A DNA stretch of 64,000 nucleotides from an uncultured Lachnospiraceae bacterium. Lineage in GTDB: Bacteria; Bacillota; Clostridia; Lachnospirales; Lachnospiraceae. Of this stretch, positions 1 through 9,705 are shown piece after piece. How positions within the stretch are numbered: position 1 is the first letter of the stretch; each line of letters starts with the position of its first letter. The notes beneath the pieces are model-generated. The model was not told where the DNA came from. It saw only the letters and a program-made list of their open reading frames with translations, and did not search any database. The translations under genes and the position numbers were made by a program. The stretch spans positions 30,514-94,513 of the forward strand of contig CAKRES010000012.1 in the NCBI GenBank assembly GCA_934317845.1. Direction: 5' to 3'.

Positions 1-2095
1 AGATAACACCTGAGATCTTAGGCAATGTGATCGTCAGTGTGTTATTTTGTATTCCATATGACTTTGGTTCCATCGAATATCCTTGTTCACTTGTCTCCAT
101 TAACCGGCATAACATCATGCCACTCGACATTCCGATCTGCCATACCGGAATTGTGATGGTCACATCTTCATAGTTATTGTTGATGCAGATCAAATATTTC
201 TCTTCGTCGTCAAAACGTCCATATGCCAATACCTTATGTGCACCATAGACAATCTTTACTGATCCGGTCTTTAATGCCTTACTCTGCTTATGCAGAGCAA
301 TGATATCCCGATGGAACCGGATCAGTTCCTGATCCTCTTTGCCCCACGGATAGCATCTTCGGTTATCCGGATCGGTCCATCCGCAAAGTCCTGCTTCATC
401 TCCGTAGTAGATCGTTGGTGCACCCGGCCATGTCATCTGTATCACAACAGCCTCCCGGAACACGCCCTTGTTGACATTTTCATTGGCGGCTTCCGGTCCC
501 ATTGATGCGGTACGTCCCACCTTGCGGTTCGTTCTCGTTAAAAAACGTGAATGATCATGATTGGAAAGCTCATTCATCGCAACCTGCAGCGAGTTCGTGT
601 GAAATCTTGTCATGTGATGCTCCATTGCTCCTTTAAAGCTGTCTGCATTTCCCAGAAGATCCCCGATAAACTCATCACTGTGCTTTTCCATACCGGTTAA
701 AAACCATGTCACCGGCTCCATGAATGCATCATAGTTCATAACGGTATCCCACTGATCTCCCGTAAGCCAGCTTCCCGGATCTCCGTAATGCTCTGCTAAA
801 ATGATCGCATTCGGATTGGCATCCTTTACTGCCGTTCTGAAATCCCGCCAGAACTGATGGTTAAACTCCTCCGAATGTCCGAGATCCGCTGCCACGTCCA
901 GACGCCATCCATCCGCATTATATGGTGGAGATACCCATTTGCGTCCAATATTTAAAATGTATTCATAAAGCTTTTTGCTTCCTTCGTAATTGAGCTTTGG
1001 CAAAGTGTCATGTCCCCACCAGCCATCGTATGCTTTGTTGTATGGCCAGGTTCCACCATCATAAAACTGATAAAAGCTGTGATATGGGCTGTCCTCTGCC
1101 ACGTAGGCACCTTTTTCGTAGCCCTCCTGTTTTTCATAAATACGCTCCCGGTCGATCCATTTATTAAAGGAGCCACTGTGATTGAATACACCATCTAAAA
1201 TGATCTTCATGCCGCGGCGATGCACTTCCTCCACCAGCTCGATAAACAACTGGTTGCTGGCTTCCAGATTCCGCTTGTCCGTTACACGGGAAATGTATTT
1301 GGTTGCTTTGGAATTGTCCGTTTCTCCCGGTGGAAGCACGTCTCCTTCATCCACCACGATCCGTCCAAAATGAGGATCGACATAATCGTAATCCTGAATA
1401 TCGTATTTATGATTTGATGGAGAAACAAAGATCGGATTTAAGTAAATGACTTCGACGCCAAGGTTCTGCAGATAATCCAGTTTGTCCATGACACCCTGGA
1501 GATCACCTCCGTAAAACTCTCTGACATCCATTACCTTTGGATAACTGTTCCATTTTTCTTCTTTATGCACCGGTTCTCCGATATAGGCATACTCTGCGTT
1601 GACAACATCGTTGGTCGGATCTCCATTGCAGAAGCGATCCACGTAGATCTGATAAAAGATCGCTCCCTTTGCCCAGTCCGGAGTATAAAAGCCCGGACGT
1701 ATTTTAAAGTTATAATAGGGATTCCAGTCACGATCCACCCCACGTGCATGATAGTAGCACATACTCCTTCCGGAATATACTTCAAAATAATACTCTACCG
1801 GATCCTTTCCCGGTGGGATCACACCCTCGAAATAATCAAAGATGCGATCAGAAAATGCCCGATACATCGACACTTTAGTATCGTTATAACATAACAGTAC
1901 CCGGTCCACATTGTCCTTTGCCGTGCGGAGACGGACTGTGATGGAGTCCTCACAGGAAGGTTCCGCCGGAATGCGGTAAAAGGAAGTGCCATCAGAAAAC
2001 AGCGCATCTTTATTGAGCACCGGCATGGACTGCCTGATATAATATAATTTTTTTTCATTTGCCGACAACCCGGCGGTATTTACATGAAATTCCAT
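1..2095 (-). CDS. GH13 alpha-amylase family hydrolase (neopullulanase-like), 3' end off window
   Basis: About 698 residues are visible from ATG 2095; an in-frame TAA lies five codons upstream, so no longer start is possible. The N-terminal ~125 residues resemble a CBM34-type domain. The catalytic barrel begins near 'AIFYQIYVDRFCNGD'. GH13 conserved regions are visible: DGVFNHSG, NADGWRLDVAADLG (nucleophile Asp), ILAEHYGD (acid Glu) and LSNHDHSRF (third Asp). The visible end, 'TITLPKISGVI', looks like the C-terminal beta domain, so only a few residues are probably missing. The family hydrolyses alpha-1,4/1,6 glucans or cyclodextrins. There is no signal peptide, so an intracellular maltodextrin role is inferred. 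It starts 35 bp after ftsH with no terminator between, so co-transcription is possible. Confidence 0.9.
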   Translation of the reverse strand, partial: MEFHVNTAGLSANEKKLYYIRQSMPVLNKDALFSDGTSFYRIPAEPSCEDSITVRLRTAKDNVDRVLLCYNDTKVSMYRAFSDRIFDYFEGVIPPGKDPVEYYFEVYSGRSMCYYHARGVDRDWNPYYNFKIRPGFYTPDWAKGAIFYQIYVDRFCNGDPTNDVVNAEYAYIGEPVHKEEKWNSYPKVMDVREFYGGDLQGVMDKLDYLQNLGVEVIYLNPIFVSPSNHKYDIQDYDYVDPHFGRIVVDEGDVLPPGETDNSKATKYISRVTDKRNLEASNQLFIELVEEVHRRGMKIILDGVFNHSGSFNKWIDRERIYEKQEGYEKGAYVAEDSPYHSFYQFYDGGTWPYNKAYDGWWGHDTLPKLNYEGSKKLYEYILNIGRKWVSPPYNADGWRLDVAADLGHSEEFNHQFWRDFRTAVKDANPNAIILAEHYGDPGSWLTGDQWDTVMNYDAFMEPVTWFLTGMEKHSDEFIGDLLGNADSFKGAMEHHMTRFHTNSLQVAMNELSNHDHSRFLTRTNRKVGRTASMGPEAANENVNKGVFREAVVIQMTWPGAPTIYYGDEAGLCGWTDPDNRRCYPWGKEDQELIRFHRDIIALHKQSKALKTGSVKIVYGAHKVLAYGRFDDEEKYLICINNNYEDVTITIPVWQIGMSSGMMLCRLMETSEQGYSMEPKSYGIQNNTLTITLPKISGVI

Positions 2096-2129
2096 AATCC
2101 GTTCTGCTTAAAAGCTCTACCCTCATTTC

Positions 2130-4010
2130 CTATTCTTCTGTCTGATCACCGGAGCCATTTCCCTGTACTCCCGCATCTTCTGTATCTTCAAATAACGCCT
2201 CAAATTCCTGCTGATTGATGCGTTCTTTTAAAAGAAGCTCCTCCGCACAGCGGTGTAATACACTCATATTCTCTAAAATGATATTCTTCGCATCCTGGTA
2301 ACACTGATCGATAATAGCCTTAACCTCTTTGTCGATCGTCTTTGCAACTGCCTCACCGTATGGTCTGGCATGACCAAGATCACGCCCTAAAAATACCTCG
2401 TCATCCTCCTGCGTCTCATAATTGACAAGACCCAGCTTCTCCGACATACCATACTTGGTTACCATTGCTCTGGCGTAAGCGGTTGCCTGCTTGATATCCT
2501 GGGAGGCTCCAGTCGTGATATCATCAAAGATCAGCTCCTCTGCAATGCGTCCACCGAGTCCGACCATAATGTCCTGGATCATCTTGCCCTTTGTCATGAA
2601 GACGTTATCATTTTCCGGAAGCGGCATCGTATAGCCCGCAGCACCTACGCCGGTCGGAATGATCGAAACTGTATAAACCGGACCAACATCCGGAAGCAGA
2701 TGATAAAGAATCGCATGTCCGGTCTCGTGATAGGCCGTGATCTTGCGTTCCTTCTCCGGCACCAGACGGCTCTTCTTCTCCGTACCGATACCGACCTTGA
2801 TGATCGCTTTATCAATGTCTGCTTTCTTAATAAAGCGACGCTGCTCTCTGGCAGCTAAGATCGCTGACTCATTCATCAGGTTTTCCAGATCCGCACCGGA
2901 AAATCCCGCGGTCGTACGTGCGATCTCTTCCAGATTGACATCCTCTGCCAGTGATTTATCCCGTGTATGCACATGCAGGATCTCCAAACGTCCTTTTACA
3001 TCCGGTTTTCCAACGGAAATCTTACGGTCAAATCGTCCCGGACGAAGGATCGCAGGATCCAAGATGTCTACACGGTTCGTTGCAGCGATCACAATGATAC
3101 CCTCATTGACTGCAAATCCATCCATCTCCACGAGCATCTGGTTCAAAGTCTGCTCGCGCTCATCATGTCCGCCGCCCAGTCCGCTTCCGCGTCGTCTGGC
3201 AACAGCATCGATCTCATCAATGAAAATGATACATGGTGCGTTTTTCTTGGCTTCCTCAAACAGGTCACGCACTCTGGCTGCACCGACACCGACAAACATT
3301 TCCACAAAGTCAGATCCGGAAATGCTGAAAAACGGCACCTTTGCTTCTCCAGCGATCGCCTTTGCCAGTAATGTCTTACCGGTTCCCGGAGGGCCTACCA
3401 TGATCACACCTTTCGGAATCCTTGCTCCGGCATCCATAAACCGCTGCGGTTCCTTTAAGAAATCCACGATTTCTCTTACTTCTTCTTTCTCTTCCTGTAA
3501 GCCGGCAACCTTTGTGAAATCCACATCCATATCCTCTGCCCGGATCACCTTCGCCTTGCTCTTGCTGAAGTTCATCATGCGGCTGTTTCCACCGCCGCCT
3601 CCTCCGGCTCCGGCAGTCATCATAAAGAACACAAACACAAACACAACGGTCATCAAAATATACGGAAGAATGCTCACCCAGATACTTGGCCGGTCAACAT
3701 CCGTCATATGCACCTCAACATCGCTATAATCGCTGGTCACATGATCTACCACCGACGTTACATCTGATACATAAAACTGCTTCGTACCCTTTCCCTTGAT
3801 ACTGGCAGCCACGACACCGGTCGGTACTTCCTCATTCTGTTTTATTACTATCTTGGTCACATCTCCGGCTTTCAAATCCTGCTCAAACTGGTTGACGGTA
3901 TATTCGTCCGTTGTATTCTGGGAGTTCAGATAGTAAAAATAAACACCCAGACACAATACGATCAGTAAGATCAGGTAAAAACCAAATCCGCTCTTTAATC
4001 GATTATTCAA
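2130..4010 (-). CDS. ftsH: ATP-dependent zinc metalloprotease FtsH
   Basis: 626 residues, the usual length for FtsH. Two membrane segments (about 9-28 and 110-131) flank the extracytoplasmic region. A Gly-rich linker follows, then the AAA+ module with Walker A GPPGTGKT (206-213), Walker B IIFIDEID (261-268) and the second region of homology ending RPGRFDRK. The zinc site is HETGH (428-432), where many homologues have HEAGH. FtsH is a membrane-bound hexamer that degrades misfolded membrane proteins and short-lived regulators. It is third in the tilS-hpt-ftsH run, a conserved order in Firmicutes, 44 bp after hpt. The acidic C-terminal tail is normal. Confidence 0.98.
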   Translation of the reverse strand: MNNRLKSGFGFYLILLIVLCLGVYFYYLNSQNTTDEYTVNQFEQDLKAGDVTKIVIKQNEEVPTGVVAASIKGKGTKQFYVSDVTSVVDHVTSDYSDVEVHMTDVDRPSIWVSILPYILMTVVFVFVFFMMTAGAGGGGGGNSRMMNFSKSKAKVIRAEDMDVDFTKVAGLQEEKEEVREIVDFLKEPQRFMDAGARIPKGVIMVGPPGTGKTLLAKAIAGEAKVPFFSISGSDFVEMFVGVGAARVRDLFEEAKKNAPCIIFIDEIDAVARRRGSGLGGGHDEREQTLNQMLVEMDGFAVNEGIIVIAATNRVDILDPAILRPGRFDRKISVGKPDVKGRLEILHVHTRDKSLAEDVNLEEIARTTAGFSGADLENLMNESAILAAREQRRFIKKADIDKAIIKVGIGTEKKSRLVPEKERKITAYHETGHAILYHLLPDVGPVYTVSIIPTGVGAAGYTMPLPENDNVFMTKGKMIQDIMVGLGGRIAEELIFDDITTGASQDIKQATAYARAMVTKYGMSEKLGLVNYETQEDDEVFLGRDLGHARPYGEAVAKTIDKEVKAIIDQCYQDAKNIILENMSVLHRCAEELLLKERINQQEFEALFEDTEDAGVQGNGSGDQTEE

Positions 4011-4054
4011 TTTGGTCTCCTTTCCACTGCAACTGGTCGATATTCACTGCTTTT

Positions 4055-4585
4055 CTATTCGTCGTCTTCCACGATCCCGATGTAAGGAAGGTTACGATAC
4101 TTCTGTGCATAGTCTAACCCATATCCTACAACAAATTCATCCGGAATGGAAAATCCGGTATACTTCACATCTACCTCTACTTCCCGACGTTCCGGTTTGC
4201 TCAAAAGCGTACAGATCTCAATGCTCTTTGGATTACGCTTTTTTAATACCGGGATCAGGTAGCTTAATGTCTTACCGGAATCAATGATGTCTTCCGCGAT
4301 CAATACCTCTTTGTCCTCCAGTGGCTCATCCAGATCCTTGACGATCTTTACAATACCTGACGACGATTTCTCATTGCCATAGCTGGAAATGCACATGAAG
4401 TCAATGGACACCGGAATTGTGATCCGTTTAGCCAGTTCGCATGCAAAAAAAGCCCCGCCTTTTAATATGCAGATCAAATGTACTTCTTTGCCTTCGTAAT
4501 CCTTACTGATCTGTGCACCCAGATCATTGATCCTTGCATCTACTTCTGCTTCTGTCAGCAAAACCTTAATGTTATCCTCTGTCAT
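4055..4585 (-). CDS. hpt: Hypoxanthine phosphoribosyltransferase
   Basis: 176 residues. The PRPP-binding motif of type I phosphoribosyltransferases is visible as VLIAEDIIDSGKTLSYL, and ICILKGGAFFACELAKR is the typical pyrophosphate-loop region. The enzyme converts hypoxanthine and guanine to IMP and GMP in purine salvage. It lies 11 bp downstream of tilS and 44 bp upstream of ftsH on the same strand, the conserved tilS-hpt-ftsH arrangement, so a shared transcript is likely. Start chosen at ATG 4585, preceded by a GGAGAAAG ribosome binding site. Confidence 0.97.
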   Translation of the reverse strand: MTEDNIKVLLTEAEVDARINDLGAQISKDYEGKEVHLICILKGGAFFACELAKRITIPVSIDFMCISSYGNEKSSSGIVKIVKDLDEPLEDKEVLIAEDIIDSGKTLSYLIPVLKKRNPKSIEICTLLSKPERREVEVDVKYTGFSIPDEFVVGYGLDYAQKYRNLPYIGIVEDDE

Positions 4586-4596
4586 TTCTTTCTCCT

Positions 4597-5982
4597 TTAT
4601 TCCTGTAGTGATTCTTTATATGTAACCTCGACGATACGCTTCGTATGCTCCGTCACATAATACATCGGATTAACCCGATAACCTATGATCCATATGATCT
4701 CTTCTCCGTCACACAAAAGCGGAATCTGTTCCCGAAGTGGTCGGGGAATTTTCTCATCAATAAAAAAACGCGATAGTTTTTTCTGATGTCCCGATGCATC
4801 GATCGTAAAACGATCTCCCGGCTTTGCAGTACGAAGCAATAGAATACCCTTTATTTTATCATAATCAAGCACTTTAGTATAGTTTTTTTTCGGAATTTCT
4901 TGCGTTTTATCCCAATTTTTCACAACAGTGGAAATCGCTCCCGGCACAGCCCCTGCCGGCTTCTGTTCCGGCTCTTTTTCTACATAAAACCAGTCGTAGC
5001 GCAGCACACCACAAAGCCCCTTCCCAAACGAAACTGACTTTTCTCCTGCCTGTCCCTGAAGCAGCAGCCTTTGTGCCGCCAGAATATGTGCCGCTTTGCC
5101 ATCCACATCCTCCGCTTTCATTTGCCCGATCATCTGGCGGAGCACCTCTTTTTGCAGCACCTGCGGCAGACGCAAAAACTCTGCCCTTGGGAACCTGACG
5201 GCATCCTGCTGCCCTTGCCCTGTGTCCCCCTGCAAATGTTCCAGAAACTGTTCACATACCTTTTGCGCCTGACTGCTTAGATATTCCGAGATCTCTCCCG
5301 CCTGTTCACACACCATTACCATATGCTTTACTGCCTCTTCATTGATCTGGCACAAGGACGGAAGCACCTCCTTACGGATACGGTTTCTGGCATAACAAAG
5401 TGATTCGTTGGTGGCATCTACGCAGTAAGGCTGTTCCCATGCTGCAAGCAGCGTCAGGATCTCTTCCCGATGCAGGCAGAGCAATGGGCGAAGCAATGGA
5501 ATCTCCCGATACCGGCTGACTGCCGCCATGCCGGAAAGTCCTTTGATCCCCGTTCCTCTTGCCAGGCGGTAAAGCAGCGTTTCCGCCTGATCCTCCATAT
5601 GATGTGCCACTGCGATCGCACCCTTTTCACAGCGGCCGGCCGCCTCACAAAAAGCATCGTAGCGAAGCTTGCGTCCGGCTTCCTCCTCTGTCATTTTCTG
5701 TGCTTTCGCATAGGCCGGTACGTCAAACTTGCAGATCTCACACCCGATCCCGTGCGCATCACAAAATTTCTGCACAAAAGAAGCGTCACGATCCGCTTCT
5801 TCTCCCCGGATCCCATGATGGATATGTACCACGCTAAGACGGTAACCATACCTGTTCTGCAAATGCAGCAGCACCCGCAAAAGGCACATGGAATCTGCCC
5901 CGCCGGATACTCCTGCCACGATATCGTCCACATCAGCAAACATATGAAATTGTTCAATATAGGACTGAATCCGCTGCAACAT
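4597..5982 (-). CDS. tilS: tRNA(Ile)-lysidine synthase TilS
   Basis: 461 residues. The N-terminal PP-loop ATPase motif SGGADSM lies near residue 25, followed by VVHIHHGIRGEEADRD and VAHHMEDQAETLLYRLARG, all characteristic of TilS. The C-terminal part ('LLLRTAKPGDRF', 'KKLSRFFIDEKIPRPLRE') is the TilS C-terminal substrate-binding domain. It adds lysine to C34 of tRNA-Ile(CAU), changing decoding from AUG to AUA, and is essential in most bacteria. It is encoded 60 bp downstream of spoIIE and 11 bp upstream of hpt. Confidence 0.97.
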   Translation of the reverse strand: MLQRIQSYIEQFHMFADVDDIVAGVSGGADSMCLLRVLLHLQNRYGYRLSVVHIHHGIRGEEADRDASFVQKFCDAHGIGCEICKFDVPAYAKAQKMTEEEAGRKLRYDAFCEAAGRCEKGAIAVAHHMEDQAETLLYRLARGTGIKGLSGMAAVSRYREIPLLRPLLCLHREEILTLLAAWEQPYCVDATNESLCYARNRIRKEVLPSLCQINEEAVKHMVMVCEQAGEISEYLSSQAQKVCEQFLEHLQGDTGQGQQDAVRFPRAEFLRLPQVLQKEVLRQMIGQMKAEDVDGKAAHILAAQRLLLQGQAGEKSVSFGKGLCGVLRYDWFYVEKEPEQKPAGAVPGAISTVVKNWDKTQEIPKKNYTKVLDYDKIKGILLLRTAKPGDRFTIDASGHQKKLSRFFIDEKIPRPLREQIPLLCDGEEIIWIIGYRVNPMYYVTEHTKRIVEVTYKESLQE

Positions 5983-6042
5983 CCAATGGTCCTCTCTTTA
6001 CCTTTAACTAATTGTCTCTTAAATTATTATGGCACATCCGTC

Positions 6043-8400
6043 CTATTTTTTCCATATTGAAAACGCAAGAATCGTCATATCGTCCTTCACCGCAGAAAGC
6101 TCTGTTCCGGTTACCCGTTGATAAAGCTCCTGTGCCACCGTTTCCGGATTTTTGGACTCAATCTGTTCCAATTGCTCCTTCAAAAACAGCTCCTTCTGCT
6201 TTGCCATCACCAGATCCATCACACCATCCGATACCATGATGATCATATCACCATCCCGCACATCAAACTCCATGGCATCGCAATCCATTGTACAAAATAC
6301 CCCGGCCGGAAGGGAAGTGGATACCAGAAGGTCTACCTTACTTTCCTGCTTGATATAGGTAGCCGCTGCACCAACCTTTACCATCCGCGCCACACCGCTA
6401 AACAGATCCAGCCGGAAAAAGTCAAGCGTGGCATAGCTTCCTCTCTGGTCATCCATGGCAAGCACACTGTGTGCCAGCTTAATCGCCATATCCTCCTGAA
6501 ATCCAGCCTCTAAAAACTCTTCCAGAAGCTCAATCAGCAATGCGCTCACTCTGCCGGCTTCCGCTCCTGTTCCCATACCATCCGAAAGCATGGCATAAAA
6601 CCGTCCGTGCTCCTCTTCCAGATAAGAAAAATTGTCTCCATTTTCTCCCTCACGAAGTGCCAGCCGACGGACCGCATGCTGCACACGGTAAACCGGCTCC
6701 TCTTCAAACACATATACCTCGTACTTTTTCGTCACAACCGCCTTGCAGCCATCCACCGGACGATACGCACATTGATACACCTTGGAGATATGCGTGGCAA
6801 GCTCCTTCGCGGTCATCAAATGCCCCACCGGACACTGTGCTACCACATAGAGCAGATCCGGCTGCTTGTCCCGCTTGCGGTAAAGCACTTGCCTCACATT
6901 GACATGGCGGGCTTTTAACCGAATGCGAAGCAAGATCTCAAACGATTCATCCCGTCCACAATCCTCCATCAGCTCGCTGCTGAAGTCGTTCATCTGCCTT
7001 GCAATATCTCCCACCTGTGCCGCAAGGATCTCCCGGCTTTCCACCAGCTTTTCCGCAATGATATGGTTACTCTTGGCACGCTCATAACTGATGTTTGCCC
7101 CGATCATAAATGATTTCTGATTGCTGCAGTGATCGGAAAATTCCTGCGGAATATCTTCCAGACAAAGACCGCCCCGTTTTTCCAACGCCTGAAAAATGGA
7201 ACGCGCTGCCCGGTAAGTCTGCTCCGGAGCCTCCTCGCAATGCTTCCGCATGCTGCACTGGTCACATACATTTTCTTTCATCTGCATATACATGGTAGAA
7301 ATATCCTGCTCACTAAAACAGTTCTCCGGCTTCGGCAGTCTGTCAAGGCTTGTCGAAAGCTTATAAAAGCCACCGGCAAAATCCCGCATTTTCTCGCGCA
7401 CACTGCGCCCGAGCTGCTCCTGCAAAAGATCCATGACCTCATTTTCGTTCAGCTGCTGCCGTATGAGCCAGTCCTTTGGAAGCAGCAGGAAAATGGCTCC
7501 TGCCGACACGAGCCCCTTTAAGGAATTGGATGCCAGCGATACATCATCAATACCAAACTGGACGAGCAGTACCACGAGTGCCATCCCTAAAAACACACCG
7601 ATGCGTCCCATTTCCTTCATCGCCCCGGCGCACACGCCAAAGAGCGTCACCAGTCCAAGCACCGAAAAATCCTGCAGCTGGTAAGCAAGCACCGCCCCGG
7701 CAAGTGCACCGACCAGCGTACTTTCCAGCAGGCCGTACATATATGCCACCACCAATATGGCTAAATAACCAATGCACTCCGCCACAGCAAAAGTATCATA
7801 CAGCGTACCGGGAAGACCGTAAAGCACCACCATAAAGAGGATGACACCGCTGATGAATAGCTTCCGGTTTCCGCCTCCTGCCCGGATCAGCTGCCACTCC
7901 TTTTTGGAAAGCGCATGAGTAAATATGTAAGACAAGCAGGTAACAAGCACACTCTCCAATGCCGCCTCCATAAATGCAAGCAGCGTGGTACGGCGGTTCT
8001 CCCACATATAGGACAGCCTTCCAAGATCCGGAACAAACAGACTATGCTCCACAGAACCGAAAAAGGTATCGCTTCCCATCTGGGCAGCAAACAGACACAC
8101 ACCCGCCATCAGGCACAGCCGGAAGGTACCGGTCTGCTTCTGCCGTGCAAACACCTGACTGACAACAAAAAATAAAAATACAAACAGCAAAAAGGAAACC
8201 ACACCACTTGCCGATCCGGTGCTGGCGATCCCGAGCAGCACCACACACGCCAGCAAAACACTGCTGAGCGATAAAGCATGCGCCGCAGTAAAAAATGCTG
8301 CCGCCAGCGGATTCATATGGAAGCAGACCGCTCGTCCCACAAAAAATCCGATCACACACAAAAGCACCTGTTCCCTTGTAATTTTTTTGCCCCGCAACAT
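6043..8400 (-). CDS. spoIIE: Stage II sporulation protein E (PP2C phosphatase)
   Basis: 785 residues. The first ~300 residues are highly hydrophobic with about ten membrane spans, followed by a regulatory region containing a Cys cluster (ENVCDQCSMRKHC). The C-terminal PP2C-type phosphatase domain shows LSDGMGTGAEAG, DGDMIIMVSDGVMD and VKDDMTILAFSIW. SpoIIE dephosphorylates SpoIIAA to release sigma-F in the forespore and acts at the asymmetric septum. The start has a GGGGGATTTTTT spacing to ATG. The upstream region has a TATAAT and a Spo0A-box-like sequence (see separate entry), which fits activation at sporulation onset. Confidence 0.96.
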   Translation of the reverse strand: MLRGKKITREQVLLCVIGFFVGRAVCFHMNPLAAAFFTAAHALSLSSVLLACVVLLGIASTGSASGVVSFLLFVFLFFVVSQVFARQKQTGTFRLCLMAGVCLFAAQMGSDTFFGSVEHSLFVPDLGRLSYMWENRRTTLLAFMEAALESVLVTCLSYIFTHALSKKEWQLIRAGGGNRKLFISGVILFMVVLYGLPGTLYDTFAVAECIGYLAILVVAYMYGLLESTLVGALAGAVLAYQLQDFSVLGLVTLFGVCAGAMKEMGRIGVFLGMALVVLLVQFGIDDVSLASNSLKGLVSAGAIFLLLPKDWLIRQQLNENEVMDLLQEQLGRSVREKMRDFAGGFYKLSTSLDRLPKPENCFSEQDISTMYMQMKENVCDQCSMRKHCEEAPEQTYRAARSIFQALEKRGGLCLEDIPQEFSDHCSNQKSFMIGANISYERAKSNHIIAEKLVESREILAAQVGDIARQMNDFSSELMEDCGRDESFEILLRIRLKARHVNVRQVLYRKRDKQPDLLYVVAQCPVGHLMTAKELATHISKVYQCAYRPVDGCKAVVTKKYEVYVFEEEPVYRVQHAVRRLALREGENGDNFSYLEEEHGRFYAMLSDGMGTGAEAGRVSALLIELLEEFLEAGFQEDMAIKLAHSVLAMDDQRGSYATLDFFRLDLFSGVARMVKVGAAATYIKQESKVDLLVSTSLPAGVFCTMDCDAMEFDVRDGDMIIMVSDGVMDLVMAKQKELFLKEQLEQIESKNPETVAQELYQRVTGTELSAVKDDMTILAFSIWKK

Positions 8401-8444
8401 AAAAAATCCCCCTGTTTTACAATGTTTCCATCCATACGATTTGC

Positions 8445-8479
8445 ATTATAAAACAGAGAGAAGTTAAGATTTTGTAGAA
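8445..8479 (-). promoter_or_regulatory. Candidate spoIIE promoter with Spo0A-box-like site
   Basis: Upstream of spoIIE, minus strand, a TATAAT -10 (8445-8450) has no good -35. On the plus strand TGTAGAA at 8473-8479 differs by one base from the 0A-box TGTCGAA and lies 22 bp upstream of the -10. B. subtilis spoIIE is known to use a Spo0A-activated sigma-A promoter with a poor -35. The link here is inference from position and one imperfect box. Confidence 0.35.
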
Positions 8480-8499
8480 TAAAGGGAGCACCTTATCTT

Positions 8500-9705
8500 T
8501 TACGCAGAAAGTGTCACCCGCTCATTTAAAAAGCCTTTGGTCATAATCGCACAAAGGATAAAACCACTGACCAGATTAACCCCTGCGGTAAGAAATACCT
8601 GTCCGGCACTGATCTGCTGGGTCAGCACATTGCGAAGTGCCATACTGGAACCGTAAAGTGGGATAAGATACGATGTTGTGCTTGTCTCCTTTGTGACAAA
8701 CATCGTCATCATGCCCATCACGATGACCAGCATATACGCCGGCATGAGATAAGTGGAAGCCTCTTTCATGTTTTTGGCAAATACTGCACACACGCCGATG
8801 ATCGCCACGTAGAGAAAAACAAGCGTTACGATCAGAAGCAGCAGTGCCGCCCCCTGAAAGAAGCTCAAAGAAAAGCTCATTCCTGACGCACTCAAAAACA
8901 AGGCAAATGCTGGGAAGGAGCAAAGCATCACGATCCCGTAATCCAGTGCCGAAAGTGCAGAAAGCACCATCAGCGCCAGCAGCTTTCCGTATATGATATG
9001 GCTGCGCCTTACAGGAGTTACCAGCATTGTCGCCAGCGTTCCCCGCTCTTTTTCCCCGGCAAATGCATCCGTTCCCAGATTCATTACCCCGGCAAACAAT
9101 AGCATACAGATCATATAAGGAATCAGACTTCCGAGCATTTTTCCGCCCGCCTTGTCCTCATCCTGCACCACACTGTCCTTCGTCTCCTCATTGACTGTAA
9201 ACACCTGCACATCCGAAAGTGAACCGATCCGCTTTTTCAGAAGTGTATTGCGGTATTCCTCCAGATACGCATCAAACGACTCCTTTGCCGCACCGGAATA
9301 ATCCTCGCTCGGATTGTAATAGGTCTTTACCTGTGGCACAGCATCCCCGGTCCGGTAGGAAGATACCTGTTTGGAAAACCCTTCTGGAAATACCACCAAA
9401 AGATCCAGATCACCGCTTTTTAGCTGCTCTTTGTAATGGTCAAGCTGTGCTTCCTCTCCTGCTTTGCACCCGCTTTCTTTTTTCTCCTTCGCAAGCATTT
9501 TAGAAAAATCCTCCGGCGCATTCACCAGTACAACATCCGACACATGTGTGCGGATGTCATTTTGCATGTTGGTGACAAGCAAAAGCATTACACCAAAGAT
9601 CAGTCCCATCAGCACCAGAGGCAGCACAAACAAGCCTAAGAGCATTTTCTTGTCAAATAATACACGCCGCAGCTCCTTGCGGAATATGGCTCCAATCGCA
9701 CTCAT
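8500..9705 (-). CDS. ABC-2 type exporter permease (NatB-like)
   Basis: 401 residues. One N-terminal membrane span is followed by a long extracytoplasmic loop (about residues 40-190), then five or six spans containing the ABC-2 signature region 'AGEKERGTLATMLVTPVRRSHIIYGKLL' in part. This topology matches NatB and other ABC-2 permeases that pair with a single ATPase. Its start overlaps the end of the ATPase gene by 4 bp (9702-9705), so the two are translationally coupled and form one exporter. The substrate cannot be told; NatAB of Bacillus extrudes Na+. It ends 99 bp before spoIIE's start region. Confidence 0.9.
   Translation of the reverse strand: MSAIGAIFRKELRRVLFDKKMLLGLFVLPLVLMGLIFGVMLLLVTNMQNDIRTHVSDVVLVNAPEDFSKMLAKEKKESGCKAGEEAQLDHYKEQLKSGDLDLLVVFPEGFSKQVSSYRTGDAVPQVKTYYNPSEDYSGAAKESFDAYLEEYRNTLLKKRIGSLSDVQVFTVNEETKDSVVQDEDKAGGKMLGSLIPYMICMLLFAGVMNLGTDAFAGEKERGTLATMLVTPVRRSHIIYGKLLALMVLSALSALDYGIVMLCSFPAFALFLSASGMSFSLSFFQGAALLLLIVTLVFLYVAIIGVCAVFAKNMKEASTYLMPAYMLVIVMGMMTMFVTKETSTTSYLIPLYGSSMALRNVLTQQISAGQVFLTAGVNLVSGFILCAIMTKGFLNERVTLSA

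Noticed and set aside
2737..3729. 330-codon plus-strand frame opposite ftsH
   Set aside because: It is the antisense of a clear FtsH; composition is low-complexity Ser/Arg and no ribosome site fits.
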